Assembly: GCA_910583965.1 (NCBI GenBank)
Contig: CAJUAE010000159.1
Coordinates: forward strand, 1-5,638
Direction: 5' to 3'
Length of the DNA stretch: 5,638 nucleotides
Source of the DNA: an uncultured Lachnospiraceae bacterium
Lineage (GTDB): Bacteria; Bacillota; Clostridia; Lachnospirales; Lachnospiraceae
Shown: positions 1 through 5,638 of the stretch, one piece after another
Layout of the letters: each line of letters opens with the position of its first letter
Numbering within the stretch: the stretch's first letter is position 1
Translations under genes and position numbers: made by a program
The notes under the pieces: generated by a model
Seen by the model: only the letters and a program-made list of their open reading frames with translations
Told to the model about the DNA's origin: nothing
Database searches by the model: none

Positions 1-44
1 GGAATTTACTGGGATTCACTGGCTTCTTAGTGGTACAAACTTTT
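1..44. other. Left-edge sequence not matching the radical SAM gene; possible mobile-element end
   Basis: Beyond the premature stop I see no continuation of the enzyme in any frame. The stretch contains ACTGG twice (8 and 17) and an inverted pair CACT/AGTG (16-19 and 29-32). It may be the end of an inserted element or the far side of a deletion. I cannot name an element from so little sequence. Confidence 0.3.
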
Positions 45-207
45 AACTCTCAAGAGAATTTACTTCTTCATCCTTTTTGTTTATAAAGCGCACAACTTCA
101 TCGGCTGTATTTTCTGACATATAGTCTATATGCTTATTTACATAACAATATTCACATAATAAATTACAATCATTTGTTACCCAGATAGTTACTGCTAAAT
201 CTTTCAT
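43..207 (-). pseudogene. Radical SAM peptide maturase, truncated N-terminal fragment (54 codons)
   Basis: Translation from ATG 207, preceded by GAGGTGG (217..211), begins MKDLAVTIWVTNDCNLLC and continues EYCYV. It therefore has a perfect CxxxCxxC motif (C14, C18, C21) that would bind the 4Fe-4S cluster reducing S-adenosylmethionine. The aromatic residue after the last Cys is also typical. Only 13 residues precede the motif, so no N-terminal peptide-recognition (RRE) domain was present. The helix after the motif (about residues 32-48) looks normal, but the frame ends at TAA 45..43. The expected GGEP-type SAM-binding motif is absent from all three frames up to the window edge. A working enzyme needs a full partial TIM barrel of several hundred residues, so this is a broken or interrupted gene. 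The intact version probably modified the 38-aa peptide encoded just upstream. The break could be an insertion, a deletion or an assembly join. Confidence 0.8.
45..60. repeat. 16-bp near-palindrome at the break in the radical SAM gene
   Basis: On the minus strand AATTCTCTTGAGAGTT is symmetric apart from one T-G pair and the central TT. It sits where the radical SAM reading frame stops making sense, so it may mark a recombination or insertion junction. A chance palindrome is possible. Confidence 0.4.
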
Positions 208-279
208 TTGCCACCTCTCAGGTATGTATCATTTATAATAGAAAAATCAAATTATTAATGGACTAATTTTACATTTTTA

Positions 280-312
280 AGCAGGGGAAAGTCCAAAAAT
301 ACTCCCCCTGCT
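280..312 (-). repeat. GC-rich hairpin between peptide and radical SAM genes
   Basis: The arms AGCAGGGG (280-287) and CCCCTGCT (305-312) pair perfectly over 8 bp around a 17-nt loop. This is the most GC-rich stretch of the intercistronic region. The minus-strand sequence after it is TTAAAAATG, not a T-tract. It may act as an attenuator or RNA-stability element that lowers maturase expression relative to the peptide, as is common in peptide operons; that role is inferred. Confidence 0.65.
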
Positions 313-321
313 CTTTACATC

Positions 322-355
322 TTAATACACTGATTTGGAAATCACTATGTATTAA
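322..355 (-). repeat. Hairpin overlapping the stop codon of the peptide gene
   Basis: The perfect 8-bp arms TTAATACA (322-329) and TGTATTAA (348-355) enclose an inner TGATTT/AAATCA stem (331-336 and 339-344) with a tight loop. It spans the stop codon of the peptide gene. No T-run follows on the minus strand, so it is not an ordinary terminator; protection of the mRNA 3' end or processing is more likely. Confidence 0.7.
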
Positions 356-468
356 AACAAACCTGTAAAGATTGCGCAACCCCCGCTTCCGCAATCATTC
401 AGACAGTCATATCCTTCTACAGCCTGCTCTTCCATATTAAATTCTTCGTTCTTTAATACTTCCAACAT
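352..468 (-). CDS. Candidate RiPP precursor peptide, 38 aa, Cys/Gly-rich core
   Basis: This is a small gene with a good ribosome binding site (GAGGTG, 6 nt before the ATG), on the same strand as its neighbours. Residues 1-20 form an acidic leader (begins MLEVLKNEEF; seven Glu, only one Lys). Residues 21-38 read DCLNDCGSGGCAIFTGLF: three cysteines (C22, C26, C31; spacing C-x3-C-x4-C), a Gly/Ser turn and a hydrophobic tail. This leader-plus-core layout is typical of peptides made on the ribosome and then modified. The next gene downstream is the start of a radical SAM enzyme, the class that makes Cys thioether bonds in sactipeptides and ranthipeptides. By analogy the cysteines may be linked to alpha-carbons or side chains of neighbouring residues. 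I do not recognise the family, and the peptide has no lanthipeptide-like Ser/Thr density. Leader cleavage after Y20 is a guess; no double-glycine cleavage site precedes the core. The upstream ABC genes may provide export or self-immunity. Confidence 0.75.
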   Translation of the reverse strand: MLEVLKNEEFNMEEQAVEGYDCLNDCGSGGCAIFTGLF

Positions 469-546
469 CTTATTCACCTCTTTCCTTTGAATATTTGAGA
501 TTTCTTCTCACAATATATATTTAAATAAACATATATTCTCCTCATT
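469..546 (-). other. Leader region between permease and peptide gene
   Basis: These 78 nt are very AT-rich, with near-palindromic AATATAT/ATATATT arms around 511-537 and a weak 5-bp hairpin TGAGA-N5-TCTCA (510..496). A TATATT (518..513) could be a -10 box, but I see no -35 partner, so co-transcription with the permease or a weak promoter are both possible. The ribosome binding site GAGGTG (480..475) lies 6 nt before the peptide start. I see no intrinsic terminator here. Confidence 0.4.
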
Positions 547-3090
547 TTACTCCTCACTATTTTTTAACCTCTCAACAATACTCTTTTTATTTATGCTCTT
601 ATATGCCAATAATGGAGTTATAATACAAACAACAAATAATAATGTGAAAAGTAACGCTAAAATACCTGTCGGAAATTTGAACTCCAGATAATACATTTGT
701 GATTTTACAGCCTGCATCAGCAAATAAATCAGCCCTATTCCTATCGTACTTAACGACACGAATGTTATAATCGCATAATACCCGCCTTCAAGACTCAACA
801 ACCGAATCATCTGCTGTTTTGACATCCCTATACTTGACAGCACTGCCAATTCCTTTTGCCTTGCGTATATACTGGTACATAGTGAGTTGATAAAATTCAT
901 CAATCCTACAATCAACAAAATTCCAGAAAATATCGCGCCAATAACGACTACAGATTGTGCTACTGGTTGAAATGTTGGCAGTAAATCGCTTCTATTGATA
1001 GTCTGTACTTTATTTTCGTCTATCATCTGCCGAATTTCTTCTTTTAAATAAGGTTCCAAATCCTTATCTGCATTCATTTGTATATAATAAATACATGGTT
1101 CTTTAATTAATTTCTTTATACCAGCTTCGCTCATAAAAACCCTGATTTTTTCCTGATCTGTATAGTTTGTATTTGTAATTGAACCAAGCTCTCTTATATC
1201 CAGCTTTGAATCAGGCTGTATTGTTCCAGCAATTGTGTATGTCTGAATCGTACTTTCACCACTGTATATTTGTATTACATTCCCTGTCAAATCAGGACAA
1301 CTTCCGTTATCAACAGCACTAATATATACTGCACTACCTTTCATAAAATCATTGATGTCATCTACTGAATATACCGCTCCGTTTGCCAACGCATATTGTT
1401 GAATAACTTCGCTAGAAATTCCCAATGCAGTTCCAAACAAATCTTCTGTATTTAAAGAATACTCTTGCAGTTTATCAGAATACTTTACAGTTACAGGCTG
1501 GACATATGTTTTTTCAATACTGGTTATTCCCTGCATCTGCTCTAAATGATAATATATATCTTCTGTCAGGTATTGGATTCCCTGTTCCCCAGCTAGTAAA
1601 GAATCTGTCACATTACTATCCCTGATACTAAAATCATCAGGTGCTTCAGTATCTAAATATAAATCCCAATTGGGTGAGGAAAACATTGTATAGGATAACA
1701 AAAATACAAAAAATCCTAAAAATAACGTTGTAACTACCACCAAAAACTTTTTTCTTTCAATTATAATATTATGCCATGCCATTTTGTATAGTTTTCCATT
1801 ACATCTATGTTGTTCTTTTTGTTTTCCCTTATTTGTATCCATCTCACTATTGAAGTGTATCGCTTCAACAGGTGAAATTCGAGTTAAAAATCTGATAGAT
1901 TTCCTAAAACTAATCCATACAGTAAAGTAGCAAAAGCCCATTGTCAGGCAGAAAAGCCAACCGCTGTGCCACATTTTCATAGGCATAATATCAGCATACC
2001 CACCACTTCCAACAGCTGTTCTAAGTATAAATGGAACGAACTTTGCTGCCACAAATGCACCAATCAATAAACCAATGGGCAATCCACGCAGTACAAAATA
2101 ATTTGTTTCATAATTCGCAATATATTTTAGTTGTTTATTATCTGTACCTATCGTTTTAATATTTCCCCAAAAATGAACATCATTTACGAATGAAATATTC
2201 ATAATATTATAGATACACAAATAACTGCACAGGCTAATTACCAAGCAGATCAATACTGCCAGAAAGAAGCCTACATACTGACTTGTTCCACCTTCAGCAT
2301 CAACAAGCATAACCTGACCTTTATCCTGCAAACCTAATTCTGATATGATGATTTCATCAATACCTTTTGCCTCCTTTATTTGAAATGTATAATAGATATG
2401 ATCTTTAGATACCAATTTATTCGCCAATTGTTCTGATACAATACAATTACAGGTAGGGTACATTGTATAATTTTCTGCTTCTAGACTTGCTGCCAAAACA
2501 TTCCCGCTTATACTTTTAATGTTTCTAAGGCTGGATTTCACAAAATCTTTATATGTGCCAACTACTGTAAATTCTTTCTGTATACTTCCATCACAAATTT
2601 TAACATTTAATGTCAGCTTATCACCTATTTTTATTCCACCTAATCGAAATGTTTCTATTGTTGTTTCGGATAACAATATTTCGTTTTCCTTAGTCGGAAA
2701 TACACCGGTAAAATTAGTTATCGTCGGCAATATGTTATTATTCCACTCATTTATATCATAAGCTGTCAATGATACACGTTCCTGTTCCCTGCCGCTTTCA
2801 ATTGTTCCTACAAAATATTGTTTCCCTATATTTTCAATTTCTTTTATTTCCTGCAAGCGTCTGCCTTTATCAGGAGAAATATCCCATACAAATCCCTGCG
2901 CATTTGTACCTTTCAACCTTGTATTCATCTCTGAGAAATTTTTGACATAGCTTGTTCCAACTCCCAAAACGATAATCAACATGATGGAAACAGCGATGAC
3001 AGATGTAGTTAATGCTATATTTCTTATCTTATTATTTTCGATATTTGCTTTGGCTATTTTTTTCAGTGCTTCTTTGCTTGCCTTTTTCAA
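547..3090 (-). CDS. FtsX-family ABC transporter permease, two-domain, about 8 membrane helices
   Basis: This is the membrane partner of the preceding ATPase. The TTG at 3090 (847 aa) is preferred because AAGGAGG lies 6 nt upstream; the first in-frame ATG (3123) would overlap the ATPase gene by 32 nt and add an Arg-rich tail. The predicted order is: cytoplasmic basic N-terminus KKASKEALKK; TM1 about 25-46; first extracellular domain about 47-270; TM2-TM4 about 272-300, 332-358 and 377-396; cytoplasmic linker; TM5 about 448-470; second extracellular domain about 471-708; TM6-TM8 about 711-738, 770-793 and 809-830. The coupling helix RQKELAVLSSIGMSKQQ (about 745-761) and the endings SPVEAI and SIVERL are typical FtsX signatures. 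Two large outer domains and about 8 helices resemble a duplicated MacB/LolC-like unit rather than the 10-helix BceB plan, which has one large outer domain. Likely role: immunity to, export of, or sensing of a peptide. The substrate is not visible from sequence. Confidence 0.92.
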   Translation of the reverse strand: MKKASKEALKKIAKANIENNKIRNIALTTSVIAVSIMLIIVLGVGTSYVKNFSEMNTRLKGTNAQGFVWDISPDKGRRLQEIKEIENIGKQYFVGTIESGREQERVSLTAYDINEWNNNILPTITNFTGVFPTKENEILLSETTIETFRLGGIKIGDKLTLNVKICDGSIQKEFTVVGTYKDFVKSSLRNIKSISGNVLAASLEAENYTMYPTCNCIVSEQLANKLVSKDHIYYTFQIKEAKGIDEIIISELGLQDKGQVMLVDAEGGTSQYVGFFLAVLICLVISLCSYLCIYNIMNISFVNDVHFWGNIKTIGTDNKQLKYIANYETNYFVLRGLPIGLLIGAFVAAKFVPFILRTAVGSGGYADIMPMKMWHSGWLFCLTMGFCYFTVWISFRKSIRFLTRISPVEAIHFNSEMDTNKGKQKEQHRCNGKLYKMAWHNIIIERKKFLVVVTTLFLGFFVFLLSYTMFSSPNWDLYLDTEAPDDFSIRDSNVTDSLLAGEQGIQYLTEDIYYHLEQMQGITSIEKTYVQPVTVKYSDKLQEYSLNTEDLFGTALGISSEVIQQYALANGAVYSVDDINDFMKGSAVYISAVDNGSCPDLTGNVIQIYSGESTIQTYTIAGTIQPDSKLDIRELGSITNTNYTDQEKIRVFMSEAGIKKLIKEPCIYYIQMNADKDLEPYLKEEIRQMIDENKVQTINRSDLLPTFQPVAQSVVVIGAIFSGILLIVGLMNFINSLCTSIYARQKELAVLSSIGMSKQQMIRLLSLEGGYYAIITFVSLSTIGIGLIYLLMQAVKSQMYYLEFKFPTGILALLFTLLFVVCIITPLLAYKSINKKSIVERLKNSEE

Positions 3091-3091
3091 A

Positions 3092-3763
3092 CTATCCCTC
3101 CTTAACAATCTGTCCATCTTCAATCCGATACATCTTATCTGTATTCATAGCTAATTCCTGATCGTGTGTTATCATAACTATTGTTTGTTCATATTCTTTA
3201 CTTGCCCTTTTCAACAGACCAAACACATCCCATCGGTTCTTGCTGTCCAAACTTCCTGTTGGTTCATCAGCCAAAATAATTGCTGGTCTAATTGCTAATG
3301 CTCTTGCAATTGCCACACGCTGTTTCTGTCCACCTGAGAGTTTTTTCGGTGATTTTTCCAATTGATCTTCCATATGCAGCATTTGGCATATATCTTTTAC
3401 ATATTTATCATCTACTCTACTGTCATCCAACTGTATTGGTAAAACAATATTATCGTAAACGCACAAATTAGATACCAAATTATAATCCTGAAAAATAAAT
3501 CCTATATTTCTGCGTCGAAAAGTCACTAATTCGTGCTCCTTTAAATCTGTTAATCGAATCCCCCTCACGGATACTTCCCCCGATGAAGGACTATCTAATC
3601 CTCCCAAAATATGAAGCAGTGTTGACTTTCCACTGCCAGAAGCTCCTATAATGGAAACAAATTCCCCTTTATCAACATTCATGCTTACCCCATTCAAAGC
3701 TTTTGTGATATTTGGTTCTTCTCCATAATATTTTTTAATATTTATAGCCCTTAATATTTCCAT
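3092..3763 (-). CDS. ABC transporter ATP-binding protein (MacB/LolD/BceA-like)
   Basis: This is the cytoplasmic ATPase that powers the FtsX-type permease encoded next. The start at 3763 gives 223 aa, the usual size for this family; the frame is open 10 codons further upstream but lacks a ribosome binding site there. All motifs are intact: Walker A GASGSGKST at 40-48, Q-loop glutamine Q92 in IFQDYNL, signature LSGGQ at 142-146, Walker B IILAD followed by catalytic E167 and TGSLD, and switch histidine H200 in MITHD. The short form with LADEPTGSLD is characteristic of the MacB/LolD/BceA group, whose members drive mechanotransmission (peptide-antibiotic resistance or release of substrates from the membrane) rather than classical import. 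The gene stops 1 nt before the permease start, and its last codons contain the permease ribosome binding site. Adjacency to a kinase/regulator pair and a peptide gene suggests immunity to, or handling of, a membrane-active peptide. The substrate is inferred. Confidence 0.95.
   Translation of the reverse strand: MEILRAINIKKYYGEEPNITKALNGVSMNVDKGEFVSIIGASGSGKSTLLHILGGLDSPSSGEVSVRGIRLTDLKEHELVTFRRRNIGFIFQDYNLVSNLCVYDNIVLPIQLDDSRVDDKYVKDICQMLHMEDQLEKSPKKLSGGQKQRVAIARALAIRPAIILADEPTGSLDSKNRWDVFGLLKRASKEYEQTIVMITHDQELAMNTDKMYRIEDGQIVKEG
3097..3103 (-). promoter_or_regulatory. Ribosome binding site supporting a TTG start of the permease
   Basis: A perfect AAGGAGG made from the last ATPase codons lies 6 nt upstream of an in-frame TTG at 3090. 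The upstream ATGs at 3123 and 3117 have no comparable site and would extend the overlap into the ATPase gene. Confidence 0.8.
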
Positions 3764-3767
3764 TATG

Positions 3768-3775
3768 CCCTCCTC
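3768..3775 (-). promoter_or_regulatory. Ribosome binding site that sets the ATPase start
   Basis: GAGGAGGG lies 4 nt upstream of ATG 3763. The upstream in-frame ATGs at 3793 and 3787 have no such site and sit almost at the predicted transcript start, so 3763 is the better start. Confidence 0.85.
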
Positions 3776-3804
3776 GTATAACTTCATCAGCAACTTTATA
3801 TGCT

Positions 3805-3810
3805 ATTATA
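3805..3810 (-). promoter_or_regulatory. Candidate -10 box of the ABC transporter operon
   Basis: A perfect TATAAT lies on the minus strand, preceded by TA. It would give an mRNA leader of roughly 35 nt before the chosen ATPase start at 3763. No good -35 hexamer sits 16-18 bp upstream; TTGAGA is 22 bp away, which is too far. A weak -35 fits a promoter that needs an activator such as the neighbouring response regulator. The terminator just upstream makes a promoter in this gap necessary. Confidence 0.55.
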
Positions 3811-3860
3811 TACTGCACATGTTTCATTCTACTCTCAAAAATCAAACTTTTTTATCACAA

Positions 3861-3879
3861 TTTTGTAACATTCACAAAA
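3861..3879 (-). promoter_or_regulatory. Candidate operator: inverted repeat upstream of the ABC transporter
   Basis: TTTTGT and ACAAAA are perfect 6-bp inverted arms separated by 7 bp, lying about 50 bp upstream of the proposed -10 box. The motif TCACAA also occurs twice in direct orientation on the plus strand (3855 and 3872). The position and AT-rich symmetric form suit a site for the response regulator encoded upstream. No binding evidence can be read from sequence, and such repeats can occur by chance in AT-rich DNA. Confidence 0.4.
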
Positions 3880-3901
3880 ATCGAATAGAGAAACGACATA
3901 A

Positions 3902-3925
3902 TAAAAAGACTGACAATCGCCAGTC
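3902..3925 (-). terminator. Intrinsic terminator of the regulator-kinase unit
   Basis: Directly after the kinase stop codon the minus strand forms GACTGGC-GATT-GTCAGTC (3925..3908), a 7-bp stem with one G-U pair and a tetraloop. Five T residues and then AT follow (3907..3902). This is a textbook rho-independent terminator. It implies that the transporter genes downstream have their own promoter. Confidence 0.88.
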
Positions 3926-4978
3926 CTATCCGTTATGCTCACTTTCTTTTTCCCCTCTAGGTAGATATATATAGAATGTTGTTCCCTGATGTAATATTGA
4001 CTTTACTCTGATATATCCATGCTCTTTTTCAATGATTTCTTTACTTAAACTCAATCCCAAACCTACCCCTTCAATTTGTTTTGATTTTTCCTCTCTATAA
4101 AATCGTTTAAAAATAAGTGGTATCTTATCTTCCTCAATGCCGCTTCCATCATCTGCAATACTGATAATTTCAAAATTATCACTTGCAACAATTTCAATTT
4201 TAATGTTTCCATCCTGTTCTGTATACTTGACCGCATTATCAATGATATTAAAAACTGCCTCTATAGTCCATTTATAATCTACAAAAACTTCATGTTCTCC
4301 TTTATAGTTTGCATAGACATGAATATTCTTCTTTTCTGCATTATGCAAAACACCCACATAGGATTCTGCTAATAGATTTTCAACATTACATATTTGTGGC
4401 TGCAAATTCACTATATTTGTTTCCAGCCTGGATATTTTAATGAGAGAATGCATCAGAAAATCCAATTTATCTATCTGTGCTGTTATAATGGATATATATC
4501 CGAGTACCTTCTTTAGATCGAAACTTTCTTTATCACATTTTAATATCATTTGTCCATATGTTTTTGCCGTAGTAATCGGCGTTTTTACCTGATGTGATAT
4601 ATCTGATATTAACTGATGAATCACTCCTAATTCTTTTTTCTGGTTCTCCATATATACTTTTTTACTTTCCTGAATTTGCAATAGATTCGCATACAACTTT
4701 GAATAAATTGTATCCTGCAAACTTTTTTTGACATCTAATTTTGAATCACGCTGAACCAGTTTCATTGTTTCTTCTATATCATTCACAAATTCATAAAAAA
4801 ATATCATACCTCTATAAATCAAATATATTTGCTGTATCAACACCAAAAGGCATACAGCTACTCCCAGATAGTCATTGTGTTTACTCATGAATAAATACAC
4901 TAATATGACAATGCATGTAAATTCTATTACAATTGGTGTTTTTATAAAACTGAATTCTTTTATATTATAATTCTTCAT
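3926..4978 (-). CDS. Bce/intramembrane-sensing-type sensor histidine kinase
   Basis: This is a membrane histidine kinase, partner of the overlapping response regulator. I chose ATG 4978 (350 aa): GGGGTG at 4993..4988 lies 9 nt upstream, and it overlaps the regulator by 14 nt. A GTG at 4990 would add four residues and has a poorer ribosome binding site. Two hydrophobic helices (about residues 14-31 and 37-56) are joined by a loop of only about five residues, so there is no extracellular sensor domain, and no HAMP domain is evident. A helical linker leads to the H-box SHQVKTP with phospho-accepting H129. The ATPase domain has N248 in the N-box (IIDNAVKY), D276-x-G-x-G in DDGSGI and the G2 box GVGLGLSL at about 304-311. 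This short form is typical of kinases that sense peptide antibiotics through a partner ABC transporter rather than directly, and such a transporter is encoded immediately downstream. The sensing partner is inferred from that context. Confidence 0.94.
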   Translation of the reverse strand: MKNYNIKEFSFIKTPIVIEFTCIVILVYLFMSKHNDYLGVAVCLLVLIQQIYLIYRGMIFFYEFVNDIEETMKLVQRDSKLDVKKSLQDTIYSKLYANLLQIQESKKVYMENQKKELGVIHQLISDISHQVKTPITTAKTYGQMILKCDKESFDLKKVLGYISIITAQIDKLDFLMHSLIKISRLETNIVNLQPQICNVENLLAESYVGVLHNAEKKNIHVYANYKGEHEVFVDYKWTIEAVFNIIDNAVKYTEQDGNIKIEIVASDNFEIISIADDGSGIEEDKIPLIFKRFYREEKSKQIEGVGLGLSLSKEIIEKEHGYIRVKSILHQGTTFYIYLPRGEKESEHNG

Positions 4979-5638
4979 CCAGATTATCACCCCACATATA
5001 GCCTATTCCAAATACTGTTTTTAACAACTTTCGTTCTGGTTCCTCTATTTTTCCGCGAATTCTACTAATGTTTACAGCTAAAGTATGTTCGTCCACCCAG
5101 TTTCCACTATTATCCCACAATTCCTGTATCAGATTTTCCTTTACAAGCACATGGCCTCTATTAAGAATCAACAATTCCAATATTTTATACTCCGTAGGTG
5201 TAAAGTTGATTATTTCATTATTTTGTACAGCCTTCTTTTTATCAAAATCCACACTCAGTTTATTAATAATATATTGATTCGCATTTTGAGTTTTACAACG
5301 CTTTAAAATTACTGCAATCTTCTTTTGTAATACAGTAATATTAAATGGTTTTGTAATATAATCTTCTGCCCCCATATCAAACCCAGCAACAATATCCTGT
5401 TCTTCATCCCTCACTGTCAGAAAAACAATTGGCACATCACGTATATTTTTTATTTTCTTACAAATCTGAAATCCGTCCATATCAGGCAAATTTACATCCA
5501 AAACAGCTAAATCTATACACTCTTCACTTACAATCTTAATAGCTGTTTCCCCTGTCTGTGCCCCCATAACCTTATATCCAAATTCTTTCAAACATTCCTG
5601 CATTCCAAGATTTAAAACTCTGTCATCTTCTATAATTA
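4965..5638 (-). CDS. OmpR/PhoB-family response regulator, 5'-partial at the window edge
   Basis: This is a DNA-binding response regulator that should be phosphorylated by the kinase encoded next to it. The reading frame stays open to the right edge, and the residues before the first ATG (5603) read IIEDD, the acidic pocket found at the very start of receiver domains. The real start therefore lies a few codons outside the window, and 223 residues are visible. Numbered from the first complete codon, the acidic pair is D4/D5, the phospho-acceptor is D47 in VLDVNLPDMDG, the conserved Thr is T74 in FLTVRD and the conserved Lys is K96 in TKPF. A winged-helix output domain follows (about residues 113-216), with FTPTEYKILELL, a recognition helix around VDEHTLAVNISRIRGKIE and the closing GIGYMWG. 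Its stop overlaps the start of the kinase gene, which indicates translational coupling. The likely target is the transporter promoter near 3800-3880; that link is inferred. Confidence 0.96.
   Translation of the reverse strand, partial: IIEDDRVLNLGMQECLKEFGYKVMGAQTGETAIKIVSEECIDLAVLDVNLPDMDGFQICKKIKNIRDVPIVFLTVRDEEQDIVAGFDMGAEDYITKPFNITVLQKKIAVILKRCKTQNANQYIINKLSVDFDKKKAVQNNEIINFTPTEYKILELLILNRGHVLVKENLIQELWDNSGNWVDEHTLAVNISRIRGKIEEPERKLLKTVFGIGYMWGDNLDEEL

Noticed and set aside
43..207. Reading the 54-codon frame as a complete small protein.
   Set aside because: A radical SAM cluster motif without the rest of the barrel or the SAM-binding motifs cannot form a working enzyme of this class; truncation is the simpler reading.
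208..265. A separate promoter for the radical SAM gene (TTGATT and TATTATAAAT on the minus strand).
   Set aside because: The -35-like and -10-like boxes are not properly spaced, and such matches are expected by chance in AT-rich DNA.
280..355. Calling the two intercistronic hairpins rho-independent terminators.
   Set aside because: Neither is followed by a T-tract on the minus strand, nor is there one in the plus direction.
352..468. Interpreting the 38-aa peptide as an AgrD-type autoinducer or a lanthipeptide.
   Set aside because: It has no amphipathic N-terminal helix or acidic C-terminal tail as in AgrD, too few Ser/Thr for lanthionines, and no AgrB- or LanM-like gene nearby; a radical SAM gene is adjacent instead.
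520..545. A tiny frame (Met-Phe-Ile-stop) after GAGGAG just downstream of the permease stop.
   Set aside because: Three codons in very AT-rich DNA, with no attenuator structure linked to it; probably chance.
1425..1625. Plus-strand open frames at 1425-1625, 2519-2761, 3765-3974, 5068-5277 and 5085-5306.
   Set aside because: Four of them lie wholly inside strong minus-strand genes. The one at 3765 covers the promoter/terminator gap and the end of the kinase gene. None shows a recognisable domain.

Overview
The window is AT-rich Gram-positive DNA, most likely from an anaerobic Firmicute (Clostridia, perhaps Lachnospiraceae-like). The signs are strong GGAGG-type ribosome binding sites, low GC, a Bce-like sensor/transporter module and a radical SAM gene. 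The taxonomic guess is inference. Every gene I can support lies on the minus strand, so the biological order runs from the right edge (5638) to the left edge (1).

In transcription order: (i) an OmpR-family response regulator, cut by the right edge (5638..4965), overlapping (ii) a short histidine kinase with two membrane helices and almost no extracellular sensor (4978..3926). A clear intrinsic terminator (3925..3902) ends this unit. (iii) A new unit starts in the 3900..3764 gap, which holds a TATAAT box and an upstream inverted repeat. It encodes an ABC ATPase (3763..3092) and, 1 nt later from a TTG start, a large two-domain FtsX permease (3090..547). (iv) After 78 nt comes a 38-residue gene (468..352) that looks like a ribosomally made, modified peptide (RiPP) precursor: an acidic leader followed by an 18-residue Cys/Gly core. 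(v) After an intercistronic region with two hairpins comes the start of a radical SAM enzyme (207..43) with a perfect CxxxCxxC cluster motif. It is cut short after 54 codons, and the DNA beyond looks foreign to the gene.

My reading is a small radical-SAM RiPP locus. The kinase/regulator pair would sense a membrane-active peptide, perhaps through the transporter, and switch on the ABC exporter or self-protection pump. The peptide precursor and its maturase follow in the same direction. The peptide gene, the broken maturase and the RNA structure between them are the most interesting parts. In this copy the maturase appears inactivated, or its remainder lies elsewhere, so the locus may be a remnant that keeps peptide sensing and immunity without production.
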